Source of the DNA: Carex sylvatica
Lineage: Eukaryota; Streptophyta; Magnoliopsida; Poales; Cyperaceae
Direction: 5' to 3'
DNA: 64,000 nt
Assembly (NCBI GenBank): GCA_964058845.1
Contig: CAXKVR010000036.1
Coordinates: forward strand, 248,001 to 312,000
How positions within the stretch are numbered: position 1 is the first letter of the stretch; the number at the start of each line of letters is the position of its first letter. The translations under genes and the position numbers were made by a program. The notes below the pieces were generated by a model, which saw only the letters and a list, made by a program, of their open reading frames with translations, was not told the origin of the DNA and did no database searches. This document shows, one piece after another, positions 22,191 through 34,269 of this stretch.

Positions 22191-22892
22191 TTGTTATTAA
22201 AGAAAAATATAATTAATGCAAGGATTGTTATTTTAGGACAATATAATTAATGCAAAAATTGTTATTAGTGGACAGCATAATTAATCCGAGAATTGTTATT
22301 AAATGACAGTCTAATTTAGTGCGGAGATAAATGAAAATTATTAGCAGAATAAATGGAGGGATAAATGATTGTTAATGAAGTTAATATTGAGGAGAGAGTG
22401 CTGGAAAAAAAGGGAGACATGATGAGAAAATTAGTATAATTATTAAAAAAATATTAATCACGTTAAATCATGACATACTAATCATTTGACATCATTATTT
22501 TAAATCTTTAATAATGCTTGTGAAATGCGAAAAGGAGATTCGATGGTTTCGTTTTTAGTTTTTACACGAAGCTTTAACCTGTTTTTTCTATCCATAATAG
22601 TGAAATTAAGGCCTTTTTGTCGTTATATAGTGAGTGCACACGAACGGTGAGCATAATTTTTTATTCATAGTAATTATAAAAAAGAAAAGTACGAAAATAG
22701 ATAGAGTATTTTGTTTTCAACTAATATAGTAAGATCGTCAGTACGGATCACGATTTAACTTTTTATGTCTCGTGAGCATTGATAACGATCTATCTTTTTT
22801 TTTTTTTTGTAAAACGGTTTAAAACTAAAGTCTAAATTTAATAACATGTTGATTATCTCTTGATTCTTTTTCTAACTTGGTTGTTGTTAGGC

Positions 22893-23115
22893 AGAAGCCA
22901 ATTTGCTCCTTTTCTTGAGAAAAGAAGGACTCTCCTATTTCTCAATCCGAACTATTCAAAATCAATCAAACGGTTTCAATTAATTTTTTTTTATATTAAT
23001 ATAATATATTAAAACAAATCAGATATAATTGAAGTCGTTTGATCGATTTTAAACCGTTCGAGTTGGAGAATAGGAGGGTCCTCCTTTTATCAAGAAAAAA
23101 AGGAGAGTTCATTCC
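22893..23115. mobile_element. Foldback MITE (family C), 223 bp, 10-bp TSD
   Basis: The arms TCCTTTTCTTGAGAAAAG.. and CTCCTATTTCTCAATCCGAA pair with AGAATAGGAGGGTCCTCC and TTATCAAGAAAAAAAGGAG; inner parts include AATCAAACGGTTTCAATT. GTTGTTAGGC flanks both sides exactly (22883-22892, 23116-23125). A close relative lies in CSLC intron 2. Confidence 0.85.
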
Positions 23116-23125
23116 GTTGTTAGGC

Positions 23126-24671
23126 TTCCTTGTGCTGTAGCTGTCACTTGTCATAATGCCATCTGATGAGTAGGTAACGGTACTTTAGATATGTTTCTTA
23201 CCATATATTAATTTATTAAAAAAGTTGCAATTTTATTATTATTATTATTAGTATTACGTGATAAAGATGTATCTCCAGCCATACAAGAAGCACGCCTCAA
23301 AAAACGACCGTTCAAACTTTAAACTTCTAGCACAAAGTTTTTGAATTATATATGACAGAAACCGAAATTGAATGCTTTGTCAAAATCATTTTTTTGTTAG
23401 TTAAAATAATTATGGGAAAATAATACAGATTAACAAAACAAAAAATCTATGATTGATTTTTGTGCCTCTCAGATTTTGTACTTACAATTGCAAAGTACTC
23501 CACCCATGTTTGGACCGTCCAATTTAAATCAAACGGCCAACATCTGCTTTAAATGCTATTTTTTTTTCACAAGTTAAATACTTGTGAGTAGAACTACGAT
23601 GTATTGGCTTTTGGGAGCTCTCGACTTATTTGTTTGTCTAGATTTACAAAACATACATAATTGTATTTTACAGTTTTTCTCTTGAGTATATGTGCAGGTT
23701 CATGACAAGTGAAGAAATAGTAATTACACATCAATGATGGATTAATACACTGCAATAGAACATCATGGATGTGGTCATGAAGGCACAAAACACTAGATAG
23801 AAAAAAATATTAACTCAAGATTAATGATAACGTATATGTAAGATTGGTAAAATAAGCTTGAGATTGACCTAAGTGAGGCCTACCATTGTCACGGTCCAGT
23901 AACTGTGATAACATAATAAATAAATCATGTACAAATCTCGTGATGCATTAAACAACTCTCGTCTCGTGTCAAGTGTCTGTAAACTCTACTATTTATTTTA
24001 TTTACTTTACATTTAATTTAGGACAAAATTATTCTAGTGTCTGCCAAAAATAACTTATAAACACGTTATAATATTATTATTTAGACCAAAAATATATATA
24101 AAAAAAAGCCTATTGACCCCCCCTCTAGGTGTCTTTGGGACCAACATGATATATTTTAAGCTCACAAAGTTTTCTCATGTAATTAACTTCAAAATTATTG
24201 AATTAGTTTCAAATGAAAAATTTTAATTGTTAAAACTAATTAACTTCATGAGTAATATGTTCATATACAAAATTTATATTTTTTCAAATAAATCATTATC
24301 AATATATGATGAAAAAAGTGCACTAAAATTAACATACCAGCCTTCTTTTTTGACCTCTTGACTATATACTAGATTAATTTGAAATTTTATTTAATATTGA
24401 ACGATTTGAATTTGTCTTTTAAAATCTATCTAATAAATTTTGAACTCATGTTGCTCTAAATTTTAGGTTTTTGACTGTTATTAAATAACCGTCAAAACCT
24501 AAAATTTATGCCAAGTACCGGTTATTTTGCCACATTTATGCCAAGTAATATTTACGGAGTTAAATTATGTTATCAATTATTTTATGTGCTTTAATTTTTG
24601 TCTTTTGATTTTTTTTTTCTACCGTTCTTCTTCAGAATTGGTGTTCATTCTTATTTCATACTGATCCTGAG
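23126..24671. other. AT-rich spacer
   Basis: No gene recognised. Contains a (TTA)n microsatellite near 23232-23250 and a degenerate family D-like segment at about 24140-24470. I see nothing else supportable. Confidence 0.35.
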
Positions 24672-25469
24672 TAGGGCTGGCAAAAAAATTCGTAGTACGT
24701 GATTTGATTCGGGTTTGATTCGAGTTTAATTCGATTCGAAATGGGTTTGAATTGAAACGAACCAAACTCAAATCTAGTCTAGTTCGATCGAAATAGATTC
24801 GCGAACTTTTATGGTTCGAATCTCATAATAACATCGACCGTTCATTTACCTGATGAAATTAACTCACTAACCTAGTTCTCTCTCCGCCTCTCCTTAACTC
24901 ACTCTCCCTCTCGCTTTAAAACCTAGCCGACGCTCTCGGCGACTGGCTGTTTCTCTGGCCATCACTCCTCTCTCAGGCCTAGACAGCTGTCTCTCCTCTC
25001 TCTTCAGGTGTCTATCCTCCGCCTTCTCTACCTTTTGGATTCTCACTTCATTAGATGGTCCGATCGAGGGTTTGATCGAGTGGGTACTCGAGGTACGATT
25101 ACTTGTTTTACTGCATATTTAAGTTCTTGTACTTAATCCTCTTTTTACGATTATTTCTTATGATGTATTTTTTTATGAATATTTTTTCAACTTAAAAATA
25201 CTCATTTCATACCGTAATAATTTTTCATATGAATGTTGTCCTGCGAGAAAAAATTAATGTATAAACTACCGGTATAAATAGGGCTGCTAAAAAATAATTT
25301 AGTTCGTGATTCGACTCGGGTTCGATTCGAAAAATGTGTAGTTCGCAATTAATTCAATTTGAAATGAGTTCAATTCAAAACTAATCAAACTAGGTTCGGT
25401 TCGAATCTTATTCAAACCAAATTCAAACCTAGAGTAAGTTCGATTCGGTTCGATTCGTTGCCACCCTTA
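24672..25469. mobile_element. hAT-like non-autonomous element, 798 bp, possibly compound
   Basis: Begins TAGGGCTGGCAA and ends TTGCCACCCTTA (imperfect TIRs); flanks ATCCTGAG (24664-24671) and ATCCTAAG (25470-25477) match 7 of 8, a hAT-type duplication. Both ends are rich in TTCGATTCGA-type motifs. A second internal copy of the left end (TAGGGCTGCTAAAAAATAAT) starts at about 25281, so two elements may share the right end. The middle (24870-25080) is a pyrimidine-rich, leader-like sequence unlike the ends, possibly captured. Confidence 0.7.
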
Positions 25470-25766
25470 ATCCTAAGGCACTTTTCACTTACTAAAATAT
25501 TTGGTCGGTGAAAAAAACACCAATAAAAAAATAATTTGCCTAATGTAAATAAGAATAATTTTTACAAAAAAAGTGAAAATTTACTCATTTCTTGCCAAAA
25601 GCTCTTTTCCAATATATATATAAACTGATAAGAACAAATTCGCTTTCAAAAGTTGTGTCCCACTTGACACGGTCTCAGTTTTGGTCCCTTTGTAACCTGT
25701 ACTAGGTCTTAATAAGAGCATAGTTTTACAACAACAATTATGGTTCAATAATTTTAAAAAGACCAA

Positions 25767-25829
25767 GTAGCCTATTCGGTACCACTTTAAATGTACCGAG
25801 TAGCCTATTCGGTACCACTTTAAATGTAT
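25767..25829 (+). repeat. 33-bp tandem duplication
   Basis: GTAGCCTATTCGGTACCACT followed by TTAAATGTA occurs twice in tandem with a 33-bp period. Confidence 0.85.
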
Positions 25830-26007
25830 TAAATACCCACTTCGATACTTGAGATTATTGTAAAAAATCAAGTACTGAAGTTGGTTCAATAATTTTTTAT
25901 AATTATGGTTATTAGAAAAATTTAATTAATACGGTTTAAAAAGAAAATTCAGTTTTGCATTCGTTCTTTGAACTCATAAAATTAAATTAACAAATAAAAA
26001 ATGACCA

Positions 26008-27745
26008 ATTGGGATGAAAAGGGGGTCAAAACCAACAAATTTATTTATGGGTTATGACTAGTAATTCATCAAGTTATGATTAATTTGTGAGACTGTAACG
26101 CGTCAAAATATTTGAAATATTGAACGGAACAAAAAGTAAAAAATGGTGGGTTCCACACTCTTATTCAGAAATTACTAGGGGGACTTTTTGTTGAAAATGA
26201 AATCAATTGACAAGGACTTTAGTTTTATTTCTCACAAATACAGGGTAAAATAAAAGAAAACTTAAATTTTTGCTAACCTGGACGAGCGTGAAATTTCTAT
26301 TGGCGCCAATTTTTGTAGTTATTGCTCTCTCTTTTTTTTTCACCTTGTACACTTTACTATTTTTGCTTGTTCAAAAAAATCAAAATTATGGAAATTGACC
26401 AATAATTGAAATTGGGATGAAAAGGGGGTGAAAATCAATTTTTATTTATGACCGGTACTTCCCCAGTTATGATTTGTGAGACCAGTGACGCGTCTTATCT
26501 CTCCTCCTTATTAATTACTTATTAATGAGGAGCTTAATGTCTAGATTTTACAAGGGTCTTGTTTTTTTTTTAAAGGATGCTCAGCCGTTGAATTTTAAGA
26601 TCGCACATAGATGAACACTTAAGCATGCACTGGTCACGTCACATATGATCCCAGCGCCCGTAGACCGCGCCTCTAAACCACGCACTCTTTTTTTTTTGTT
26701 GAATGTGAGATTCGAACCCAGTTGGATTCTGTTGGTGCCAAAATTCTTACCGCTATACTAGAATTCACATGTGTTATCTTGTAGATAAATATAATATTTA
26801 ACTATTTTTCTCTACAAATTTGATTTAAATTATAATTCTGTAAAGCCTGTGGACCGCGCACTCTTTTTTTTCTGCTGAAGGCAGGATTCGAACCCAGTTG
26901 GATTCTGTTGGTGCCAAAATTCTTATCACTACACTAGAGTTCACATGTGTTATGTTGTATATAAATATAATTTAACTATTTTTCTCTACAAATTTGATTT
27001 AAATTATAATTATATAAATATCATATATAAAATAATAATAAAAAAAAATATATATATATATTAATAGCCGTATCGTATCCTTCATTTTTGAAAATTGCCG
27101 TATCGCCGTATCGCTGTATCCGTATCGTATCAGTATTATTATTGCTTTGAGATTTGTGCAGCACGTATTTGAACGGTTGATTTTCAAAAAGGTCACGCAA
27201 ATAATAAAATAATGAAACGCTTGATCTTCTTCATTTTATAATATTTTATAATAAAATAGTCTATTTCCGTTGCAACGCAGGGTACGATGTTAATTTTGAA
27301 ATATTGACGGAACAAAAAAATTTAAAATAATTTTGGTTCTCACTTTTCAGAAATTACTGGGGTCCGGGGGACTATTAGTTGAAACTTGAAAATGAAATCA
27401 ATTGACAACGAATTTGCTGATATTTTACAAAAATACAGGGTAATAATGAAAGAAAACTTGAATTCTTGCTCTACCGTAAAAGGGAATATTTCAGAATTAG
27501 TGGATCCGAACCATTCTTTTAACTTTGCACGAATCTCAAAGCCCAAATAATACTGCCCCATCCGTTAGCCTGAATCTCAAAGCGACTGAGAGTAAATCTC
27601 AAACCGTAAAGTGAAGGTAATCTTTTACACATATTGGAGAGGATACTCTTCTCTGCTGAACCCGCGTGAAATTTCTATTGGCGCCAATTTTCGTAATTAT
27701 TGCTCTTTATTTGACCTTGTACTATTTTTTGCTTGTTAAAAAGAA
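26008..27745 (+). repeat. Duplicated CSLC-upstream segment, second copy split by an insert
   Basis: Part a (GGGATGAAAAGGGGGT, TGTGAGAC..ACGCGTC) occurs at 26008-26105 and again at 26411-26494. Part b (TTGAA(C/A)GGAACAAAAA, CAGAAATTACT, AATGAAATCAATTGACAA, AAATTTCTATTGGCGCCAAT) occurs at 26106-26372 and again at 27281-27745. The simplest reading is a ~400-bp tandem duplication whose second copy was opened by a roughly 790-bp insert (26495-27280). The downstream b copy has a further ~180 bp (about 27485-27660) absent from the first. It ends about 650 bp before the CSLC start codon. Confidence 0.75.
26655..27010 (-). repeat. Tandemly duplicated tRNA-like (SINE-like) sequence
   Basis: Two units, about 26655-26837 and 26842-27010. 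On the minus strand each reads TAGTATAGCGGTAAGAATTT (A-box-like), about 35 bp on GGGTTCGAATC (a good pol III B box), then an A-rich run. This resembles the head of a plant tRNA-derived SINE. No folded tRNA cloverleaf is evident, so it is not called a tRNA gene. Confidence 0.55.
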
Positions 27746-27979
27746 AATGAAAATTATGGATCCTTCTTTCCAAGTCCCAAGTCTCAAGTCTCTCTATCTA
27801 TCTTCTCTTTTACTTAAGCTTTCAGCTTTTAATTATCTCACCACCAGGCCTGGCGCAGTACTCTGTTTTCTACCTGTCGTTATCCTTTACTTGGCCCCAA
27901 ACCCAAAATCCTAATCACACCGCTCGAATCTTCTCACCTCTCTCTCTGTTTTTCTTTTTGAAACCTTGGCAGAGGCTCT

Positions 27980-28000
27980 TCTCTCTCTCTCTCTCTCTAC
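27980..28000 (+). promoter_or_regulatory. (CT)n pyrimidine tract in the probable CSLC leader
   Basis: A run of CT dinucleotides lies about 400 bp before the start codon. Such Y-patches are common in plant core promoters and 5' UTRs. A TATAAAT at 28361-28367 is only about 30 bp before the ATG, so it is unlikely to be the main TATA box for this start. Confidence 0.35.
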
Positions 28001-28394
28001 TGCTTGTACAGATGTACTTGACGCAAAAGTTTTGACTAAATAGAGATTGGTAAATAGTAAAGTAGTAAAAAGTTGAAAAGAGAGAAGAGAAAGGAAAAAG
28101 AGAGATGGTACATATGCATACATATATATTTTCCTGGGTAGACATTAAATAATCCCCACATGACCTGGAGCTTTACAACTACTAACGATACCTTCCTTAC
28201 CCAGTTACCCTCTACTATTGCTATGCCTTCTTGAGGAATCCATGAGAGCAAGCCAAGCACCAAAAACCCTTGCTCCCCCTTCTTAAAACTTCCTCCGCCA
28301 TTAATGTGAAAAGCTTCAACCTTGCGCCTCAAATTGTGTGTAATTTGCTGCTTTTCTCTTTATAAATTGGGAGAAATACAAAGAAGAGAGAGAG

Positions 28395-31300
28395 ATGCCA
28401 CCGAATATGGGTACTCTCTCTGACTGGTGGGGCCGAGAGGTGAGAAAAGGAACTCCTGTTGTGGTAACAATGGAGAACCCGAACTACTCTGTGGTGGAAA
28501 TTGAAGGCCCAGAAATGGAGGTGTTCAGCTCGGCCGAGAAAGGGAGAGGAAAGAATGCTAAGCAATTCACATGGGTGCTGCTGCTGAGAGCTCATCGGAT
28601 GGCCAATTGTATGGCGTGGCTTGCCGCTGTCGTGTGGGCCCTACCGAGAGCTGTCAGAAAGCGACTCACGAACCAATCAGAGGAGAAGCCCGAAAAAAGC
28701 CGGCTTCTTTACAAATTCATAAGAGCATTTTCGATAATTTCTCTCGCCGTGCTCTGTCTAGAACTGGTGGCTTACTGGAAGGGATGGCATTTCCAGAGAC
28801 CCGACTTGGATTTGCACTTGCCGGAGAGACTGGAGATCTCCAGTTGGGCTCACGGCGTGTACCTCACATGGCTCGGGTTTCGGGCATCTTATATTGCATA
28901 CCCGATTCAAATTCTTTCTAAATTCTGTATACTTTTGTTTGTTATTCAATCAATCGACCGGCTTGTGCTCTGTCTCGGGTGCTTTTGGATCAAATTTAAG
29001 AAAATTAAACCGACACTTGAATCCGACCCGCTTAAAGAAGGATCCAATTACAAGTATCCCATGGTTCTTGTGCAGATTCCTATGTGTAATGAAAGAGAGG
29101 TAAAATACAATTTCCTTTTCTTATGTACTTTTTTCTCTCCTTTCTTTTTGTTACTTCTTTTCTATGATTTCAAAATAAAGCAAGGCCTTCTCCTTTTCCT
29201 TTTCTTTTTCCTTTCCCAAATTCTAAGTAAATGTATAATCATGTTTTCTATTGACAATGGATTATTCAATTTTGCTTTCTTTTATTCAAATGTTGGGTGC
29301 GTTTTCAAGTATTAACTTCACGATTATGATACTTTTGTTGATTGCATTTTTCTTTATACTGTAATGATAATGATCATAATCATAACATCATCAATTATTC
29401 ACTACTGTCATCATCATCAAAATCATGATCATCATCAATTATTCACACTAGTAATCTGGTCCTATTATCATTAAATGTTACAAGTGAGTACCTTAATTAT
29501 AAAAGTTTTAATCTAACAGAAATAATGAATAATGTAGGTGTATGATCAATCAATCTCAGCCGCATGTCAATTGGATTGGCCTCGAGATCAGTTCCTGATC
29601 CAAGTGCTTGATGACTCCGACGATGAATCGATCCGAACTCTGATAAGGGCCGAGGTTGCAAAATGGAACCAACAAGGCGTGAATATTGTGTACCGGCACA
29701 GGTTATTGCGTACCGGATACAAAGCGGGAAATCTCCAATCGGCTATGAATTGCGATTATGTGAAGGATTATGAGTTTGTTGCTATTTTTGATGCCGATTT
29801 TCAGCCGAGTCCTGATTTTCTTAAACGAACAGTGCCTCATTTTGAGGTAAGATATATATATATATATTTTAAAAATCTTAGTTAAATTGCAGTAGAATTA
29901 AATTTAATTTTATTGGGCATATAACTGTTGGAAAATAAATCAGTTAAATAAAATTAAAGAAAAATATCAAGTTAAGAGCTCAAAATTAAAAGGAAGATGA
30001 AGAGATAAAAGAAAACTCTAATTTGAAGTGATGTGGTACTTAGATTATATGTGATGGTTTTATTTTTCTATTTGGGTTTTAAATTTTAAATTATTAAAGT
30101 TTTAAAAATAGAGGCATAATGAAGAAACAAAAATAGATGTATTTGAATCCTCCTCTTTTATCAATTACATATGTTGGTTTTAGTAATTACCAAACCACCC
30201 AATATCTTTAAATAATACAATCTGATTTCTGCTATAGTTTTATACTTTTATGGCAAAACTTAACCACAAGCAAAGACTTAGTTTCATCATTGTTGAGTTT
30301 GTTTATGAAATGTGGATTCCTTTATTCAAATTGTAGTGTGATAATTTCATGGGGGTCCCTATAGTACTTGATGAAGTTCTACTTTTGAGATTTCTTATTA
30401 CTTTAGGAGGGATTCCAATCTGCTCCTTTTCTCAAGAAAAAGAGCACCATCCTATTCTTCAATCCGAACCGTTAAAAGTCGATCAAACGGCTTCAATTAC
30501 TTTTTTCATTTATATCAATATAATCTATTAAAATGAATCAGAGGTAATTAGAGCCGTTTGATCGATTTTGAACGGTTCGGATTGAAGAATAGGAGGGTGC
30601 TCCTTTTCTTGAGAAAGGAGAACTTATTATTTTTATCACTGTCCAGATTTGCTTACTTCATGTATAAAAATGACACAAGGAAAATTAAGCATTACTCTTC
30701 TCTAAATTGTTTATTTTTATTTATTAATTTAAAAATATTAATATTTCAGGGAAAGCCTGAAATCGGACTGGTACAAGCGAGATGGAGTTTTGTAAACAAA
30801 GACGAAAACCTTCTGACAAGGCTTCAAAACATAAATCTCTGCTTCCATTTTGAGGTGGAGCAGCAGGTGAACGGTGTATTCCTCAATTTCTTCGGGTTTA
30901 ACGGGACAGCTGGCGTGTGGCGAATAAAGGCACTGGAGACGTCTGGTGGGTGGCTCGAAAGGACAACTGTCGAGGACATGGATATCGCCGTGCGGGCCCA
31001 TTTAAATGGGTGGAAATTCATTTACTTGAATGATGTCAAGGTATTGATTCAAATTAGGAATTGATATCCTGGTGCATTTGGTCATTTATTTATTCAACTA
31101 GATCAGTGCTATGTAGTTGATGGTACCGATTTCCAAGAAAAATGTATATCATGGTACCAAAAAAACTCAAATTTTTTTTTGTAATTTTTCAGGTACTATG
31201 TGAGGTACCAGAGTCATACGAGGCGTACCGAAAGCAACAACACCGGTGGCATTCGGGGCCGATGCATCTCTTTCGCTTATGTCTCCCTGATGTTCTTTCT

Positions 31301-32356
31301 GCCAAGGTTCTAATTTCAGCTTATCTTTCCTTCAATTGCTGTCTTTTCTGATAAAAAAAATGAGTGATTAGCTATTGTCCTATGCATAGCGCGGATTGGT
31401 CCGTACTATGGACCGATATCTTCAATTTGAAAGTTAAATAGTCGATCTCAACCGCTCAACATGATCTCCAATTGAAAATGTTTATGGAGACTAAATTTTA
31501 CATTTTTTAGAATTTTTTTACTATTTTCTTTTAGATAGATAGAAAATCACTATTCTTGAATAGTTAGAATTTTTAGATCAAGTGATTTCTACCTTTTTAC
31601 AAAAAATAGTAAAATTGGATACTTAATTTTAACAATATTTCAAACGTATTACTCTTTTTCTCTATTACCCAGGAATTTTTTTCCTATTTTGCCCCTAACA
31701 TTTTGTCTTTCCTCACTTTTACTATGTCACTTTAACAGATTTCTGCATGGAAGAAGGCAAATTTAATCCTCTTATTCTTTCTCCTCCGCAAACTAATCCT
31801 TCCATTTTACTCCTTCACACTTTTTTGTGTGATTCTACCATTGACGATGTTCGTACCAGAAGCCGAGCTACCCATATGGGTCATTTGCTACATACCAGTA
31901 TTCATGTCCTTTTTAAACATCCTCCCATCACCTAGTTCATTTCCTTTCATCGTACCGTACCTACTTTTCGAAAACACCATGTCAATCACCAAATTCAATG
32001 CCATGGTTTCCGGGCTATTTAAACTCGGGAGCGCATATGAATGGGTAGTTACAAAAAAGGCAGGAAGGTCGTCAGAATCAGATTTACAAAAGACTGTAGA
32101 GGGCTTGCCACAATTTCACAAGCATGTATCAGAAAGTGCATTGATAGAATTGATCAAGGAAGAAAAGAAGATCTCGGTACCGAGGGGTAAAAGGGTAAAT
32201 AAAATTTACAAAAAGGAACTTGCATTGGCATTGCTTTTACTTACTGCAGCTGTAAGAAGTCTTTTATCAGCTCAAGGGATTCATTTTTACTACCTCCTCT
32301 TTCAAGGAGTCTCGTTTTTACTCGTCGGACTCGATCTTATTGGGGAACAGATGTAG
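28395..32356 (+). CDS. Cellulose synthase-like C (CSLC) xyloglucan glucan synthase, complete, 5 exons
   Basis: Exons 28395-29099, 29538-29846, 30750-31040, 31193-31306 and 31739-32356 join in frame (all GT..AG, phase 0) to give 678 aa, the usual CSLC length. A GT2 processive beta-1,4-glucan synthase of the Golgi membrane, making the xyloglucan backbone from UDP-glucose. Visible: family N-terminus with [20 protein letters not shown] (17-36) and [14 protein letters not shown] (51-64), membrane segments at about 112-128 and 173-197, then [23 protein letters not shown] (first Asp, 260-261), DADF (DxD, 320-322), VEDMD (third Asp, 414) and QQHRW (450-454), so the full D,D,D,QxxRW set is intact. C-terminal membrane segments lie at about 481-512, 517-535, 634-650 and 655-673. 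Start chosen because residues from [12 protein letters not shown] match the family start; the alternative Met26 would lose conserved residues. Closest in feel to the CSLC5/8/12 group; exact orthology not resolved. Introns 2 and 4 carry MITEs. Confidence 0.96.
30405..30623. mobile_element. Foldback MITE (family C) in CSLC intron 2
   Basis: The arms CATCCTATTCTTCAATCCGA / TCGGATTGAAGAATAGGAGG and CTCCTTTTCTCAAGAAAAAG / CTCCTTTTCTTGAGAAAGG are nearly perfectly inverted around CAAACGGCTTCAATTAC. Flanks TTATTACTTT (30395-30404) and TTATTATTTT (30624-30633) match 9 of 10. Same family as 22893-23115. Confidence 0.8.
31362..31650. mobile_element. Truncated foldback MITE (family B) in CSLC intron 4
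   Basis: Left part matches the uL4 intron element: GAGTGATTAGCTATTGTCC, then TATGCATAGCGCGGATTGG, TCCGTACTATGGACC, CGCTCAACATGATC. The centre still folds (GATAGATAGAAAATCACT / AAGTGATTTCTACC), but the outer right arm is missing. Confidence 0.65.
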
Positions 32357-33897
32357 ATTGATAAAAATTCATGGCTACATTTTTTTTTTTTAATTTTTTA
32401 TGGGTTTTTGGAAAGGAAAAGGGAAGCACTTGTATGTAGAGATTGTGATAGATTCTTTGTTTCTTTGGTTGTTTTTTTCATTGTTAATTTGTTCTATATT
32501 TTTTCTTGTTTCCAACTACATATATGTAAACTATGTTTATGCAATGGTTAATTCATAGTTGTATATGAAGAAATATTCATCTTACTCTTAAGCTAAATGT
32601 GAGTTTTAGTACTATTAACATTAATTATATTGTAGTTTAGTTTTTTTAAATAAATAGAGAGGTAAAATATTTTATAATATTGTGCATAAATAAACAATGG
32701 TCTCAACTTAGAAAAAAATTTATCTGTAGAAATTAAGAAATGTAGAAATTAAGAAAAAAAGAGAGAGAGAAACAGAAAGAGTACATCATATTTTTGATTG
32801 ATAGAAAGATCGGTAATTAAAAGTTTTGAATCAGTAGGAATAATACAGATCTAAACCAGTTTGTATTGATTTCTTTTAAATTTTTTCTAGTAAAGTATAA
32901 ATAGTTTTTAAAACAATAGACAGAGTATCTTAAAATATATAAATAATAGAAATATTTCATCTATTTTTTTTGAAAACTTTTTACATTTTACAAGAAATCT
33001 AATATAAGAATTATCTATATCTATGTATTAGATTAAAAAGAAAAAAAAAACTAAGTTTAGATCGATAGAATTCCTACCGATCTTTCTTTTTGTTTCTCTC
33101 TTCCTTTTTCTTAATTTCTACAAATAAAAAATCCCCTCTCAACTTGATGAGCATCCTCTTATAAATTTATTAATTGAAGTTAAAAAAAATAGAAGTAAAA
33201 TATGTGAAATTCAACAAATTAAAGCAAACAACATTTTTTAAACATATTAATTTGGAATAAGCAGCAAATGTATTTACATAAAAAATGTATATTAATTTAT
33301 TTTAAATCAATTAATCAATATTAGAGAGAAAAATAATTCGCAGCGGTGTAGAGATTTGATTGGAGAAGAAAAACCATGTGGGGCCGCACAAGCGTGTCGC
33401 TACCATGCGGTTAGTCTTCTTAATTTCTCCTCTCTCAAGATCACGTGTGACGCATTTTTTGTCAGAAAAACCAAGCGAGCATAAATTTAACCTATATTGT
33501 CTTCATTAGTGACTCGTTACATATTTGTTTGTGAAATGTCTGGCTTAGAAGATTCTTTTATACTGTCATTCATATAATTGTTTTACAGAGAGGTAATTTA
33601 AGTCATCTGACTTTTGTACGATCATTATGATTTATGAGTTTTGGCTACTTATTAATTTTGTACTATTTTGCTTTTGGCATTTTTCATTAACTATCATTCA
33701 TATAATTGGACAGTTATAGTAACTATCATTCATATAATCGTACAATAATTAAATTTTATATCGTATCAATAATTCTGCAACAAAATATATATCCCAAAAA
33801 ATTCTCTGTTTTTTTTTCAAATAAACCATCAAAATTAATTCAAAATTGAAATTAAAGTTTGGGACATTTTTTGAAAGTATAGTTGGTTCTTTCCAAA
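32357..33897. other. CSLC 3' UTR and AT-rich spacer
   Basis: The 3' UTR probably covers the first 150-300 bp (T-rich, with no unambiguous poly(A) signal). Further on there is an internal near-repeat of ATTCATATAATTG at about 33568, 33700 and 33727. No gene seen. Confidence 0.4.
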
Positions 33898-34269
33898 GAG
33901 GAGGGATCCACTTATATTTTTTATTTGATGACACTGGATTGCATTATATATTTTTAAAGTTCAAATAATCGAGTACAACATGATGTATATAATAAAATAT
34001 ACTTGAAGATTCAATTTTATAATTTTTTGAATTTTTTTACTATTTATTAAGATGGGTACAAAAATTCAATGGTCTGAAAATAACGATTTTATAAAATACT
34101 TAATAAATAGTAAAAAAATTCAAAAAAAAAATAATAATTTGATTTGCAAGGACATTTTAATATATTCATCATGTTAAACGGTTTGGATCAATTGTTTGAA
34201 CTTTGAAAACTTTAAAAATATAAAATGTAATTCGGTGTCACAAAAAAAGGTTGTAAGTGGATCATCCGC
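33898..34269. mobile_element. Foldback MITE, 372 bp, 9-bp TSD
   Basis: Left tip GAGGAGGGATCCACTTA against inverted right tip GCGGATGATCCACTTA; the arms continue through GTGTCACAAAAAAAGG. CTTTCCAAA flanks both sides exactly (33889-33897, 34270-34278). The interior resembles families A and B (CTATTTATTAAG / CTTAATAAATAG). Confidence 0.85.

Noticed and set aside
26700..26770. True tRNA gene on the minus strand
   Set aside because: A and B boxes are present, but I could not fold acceptor and anticodon stems, and the unit is duplicated with an A-rich tail. SINE-like is preferred.
28361..28367. TATAAAT as the CSLC TATA box
   Set aside because: It is only about 30 bp before the start codon, leaving no room for a leader. 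The CT-rich sequence 400 bp upstream is more likely within the transcript.
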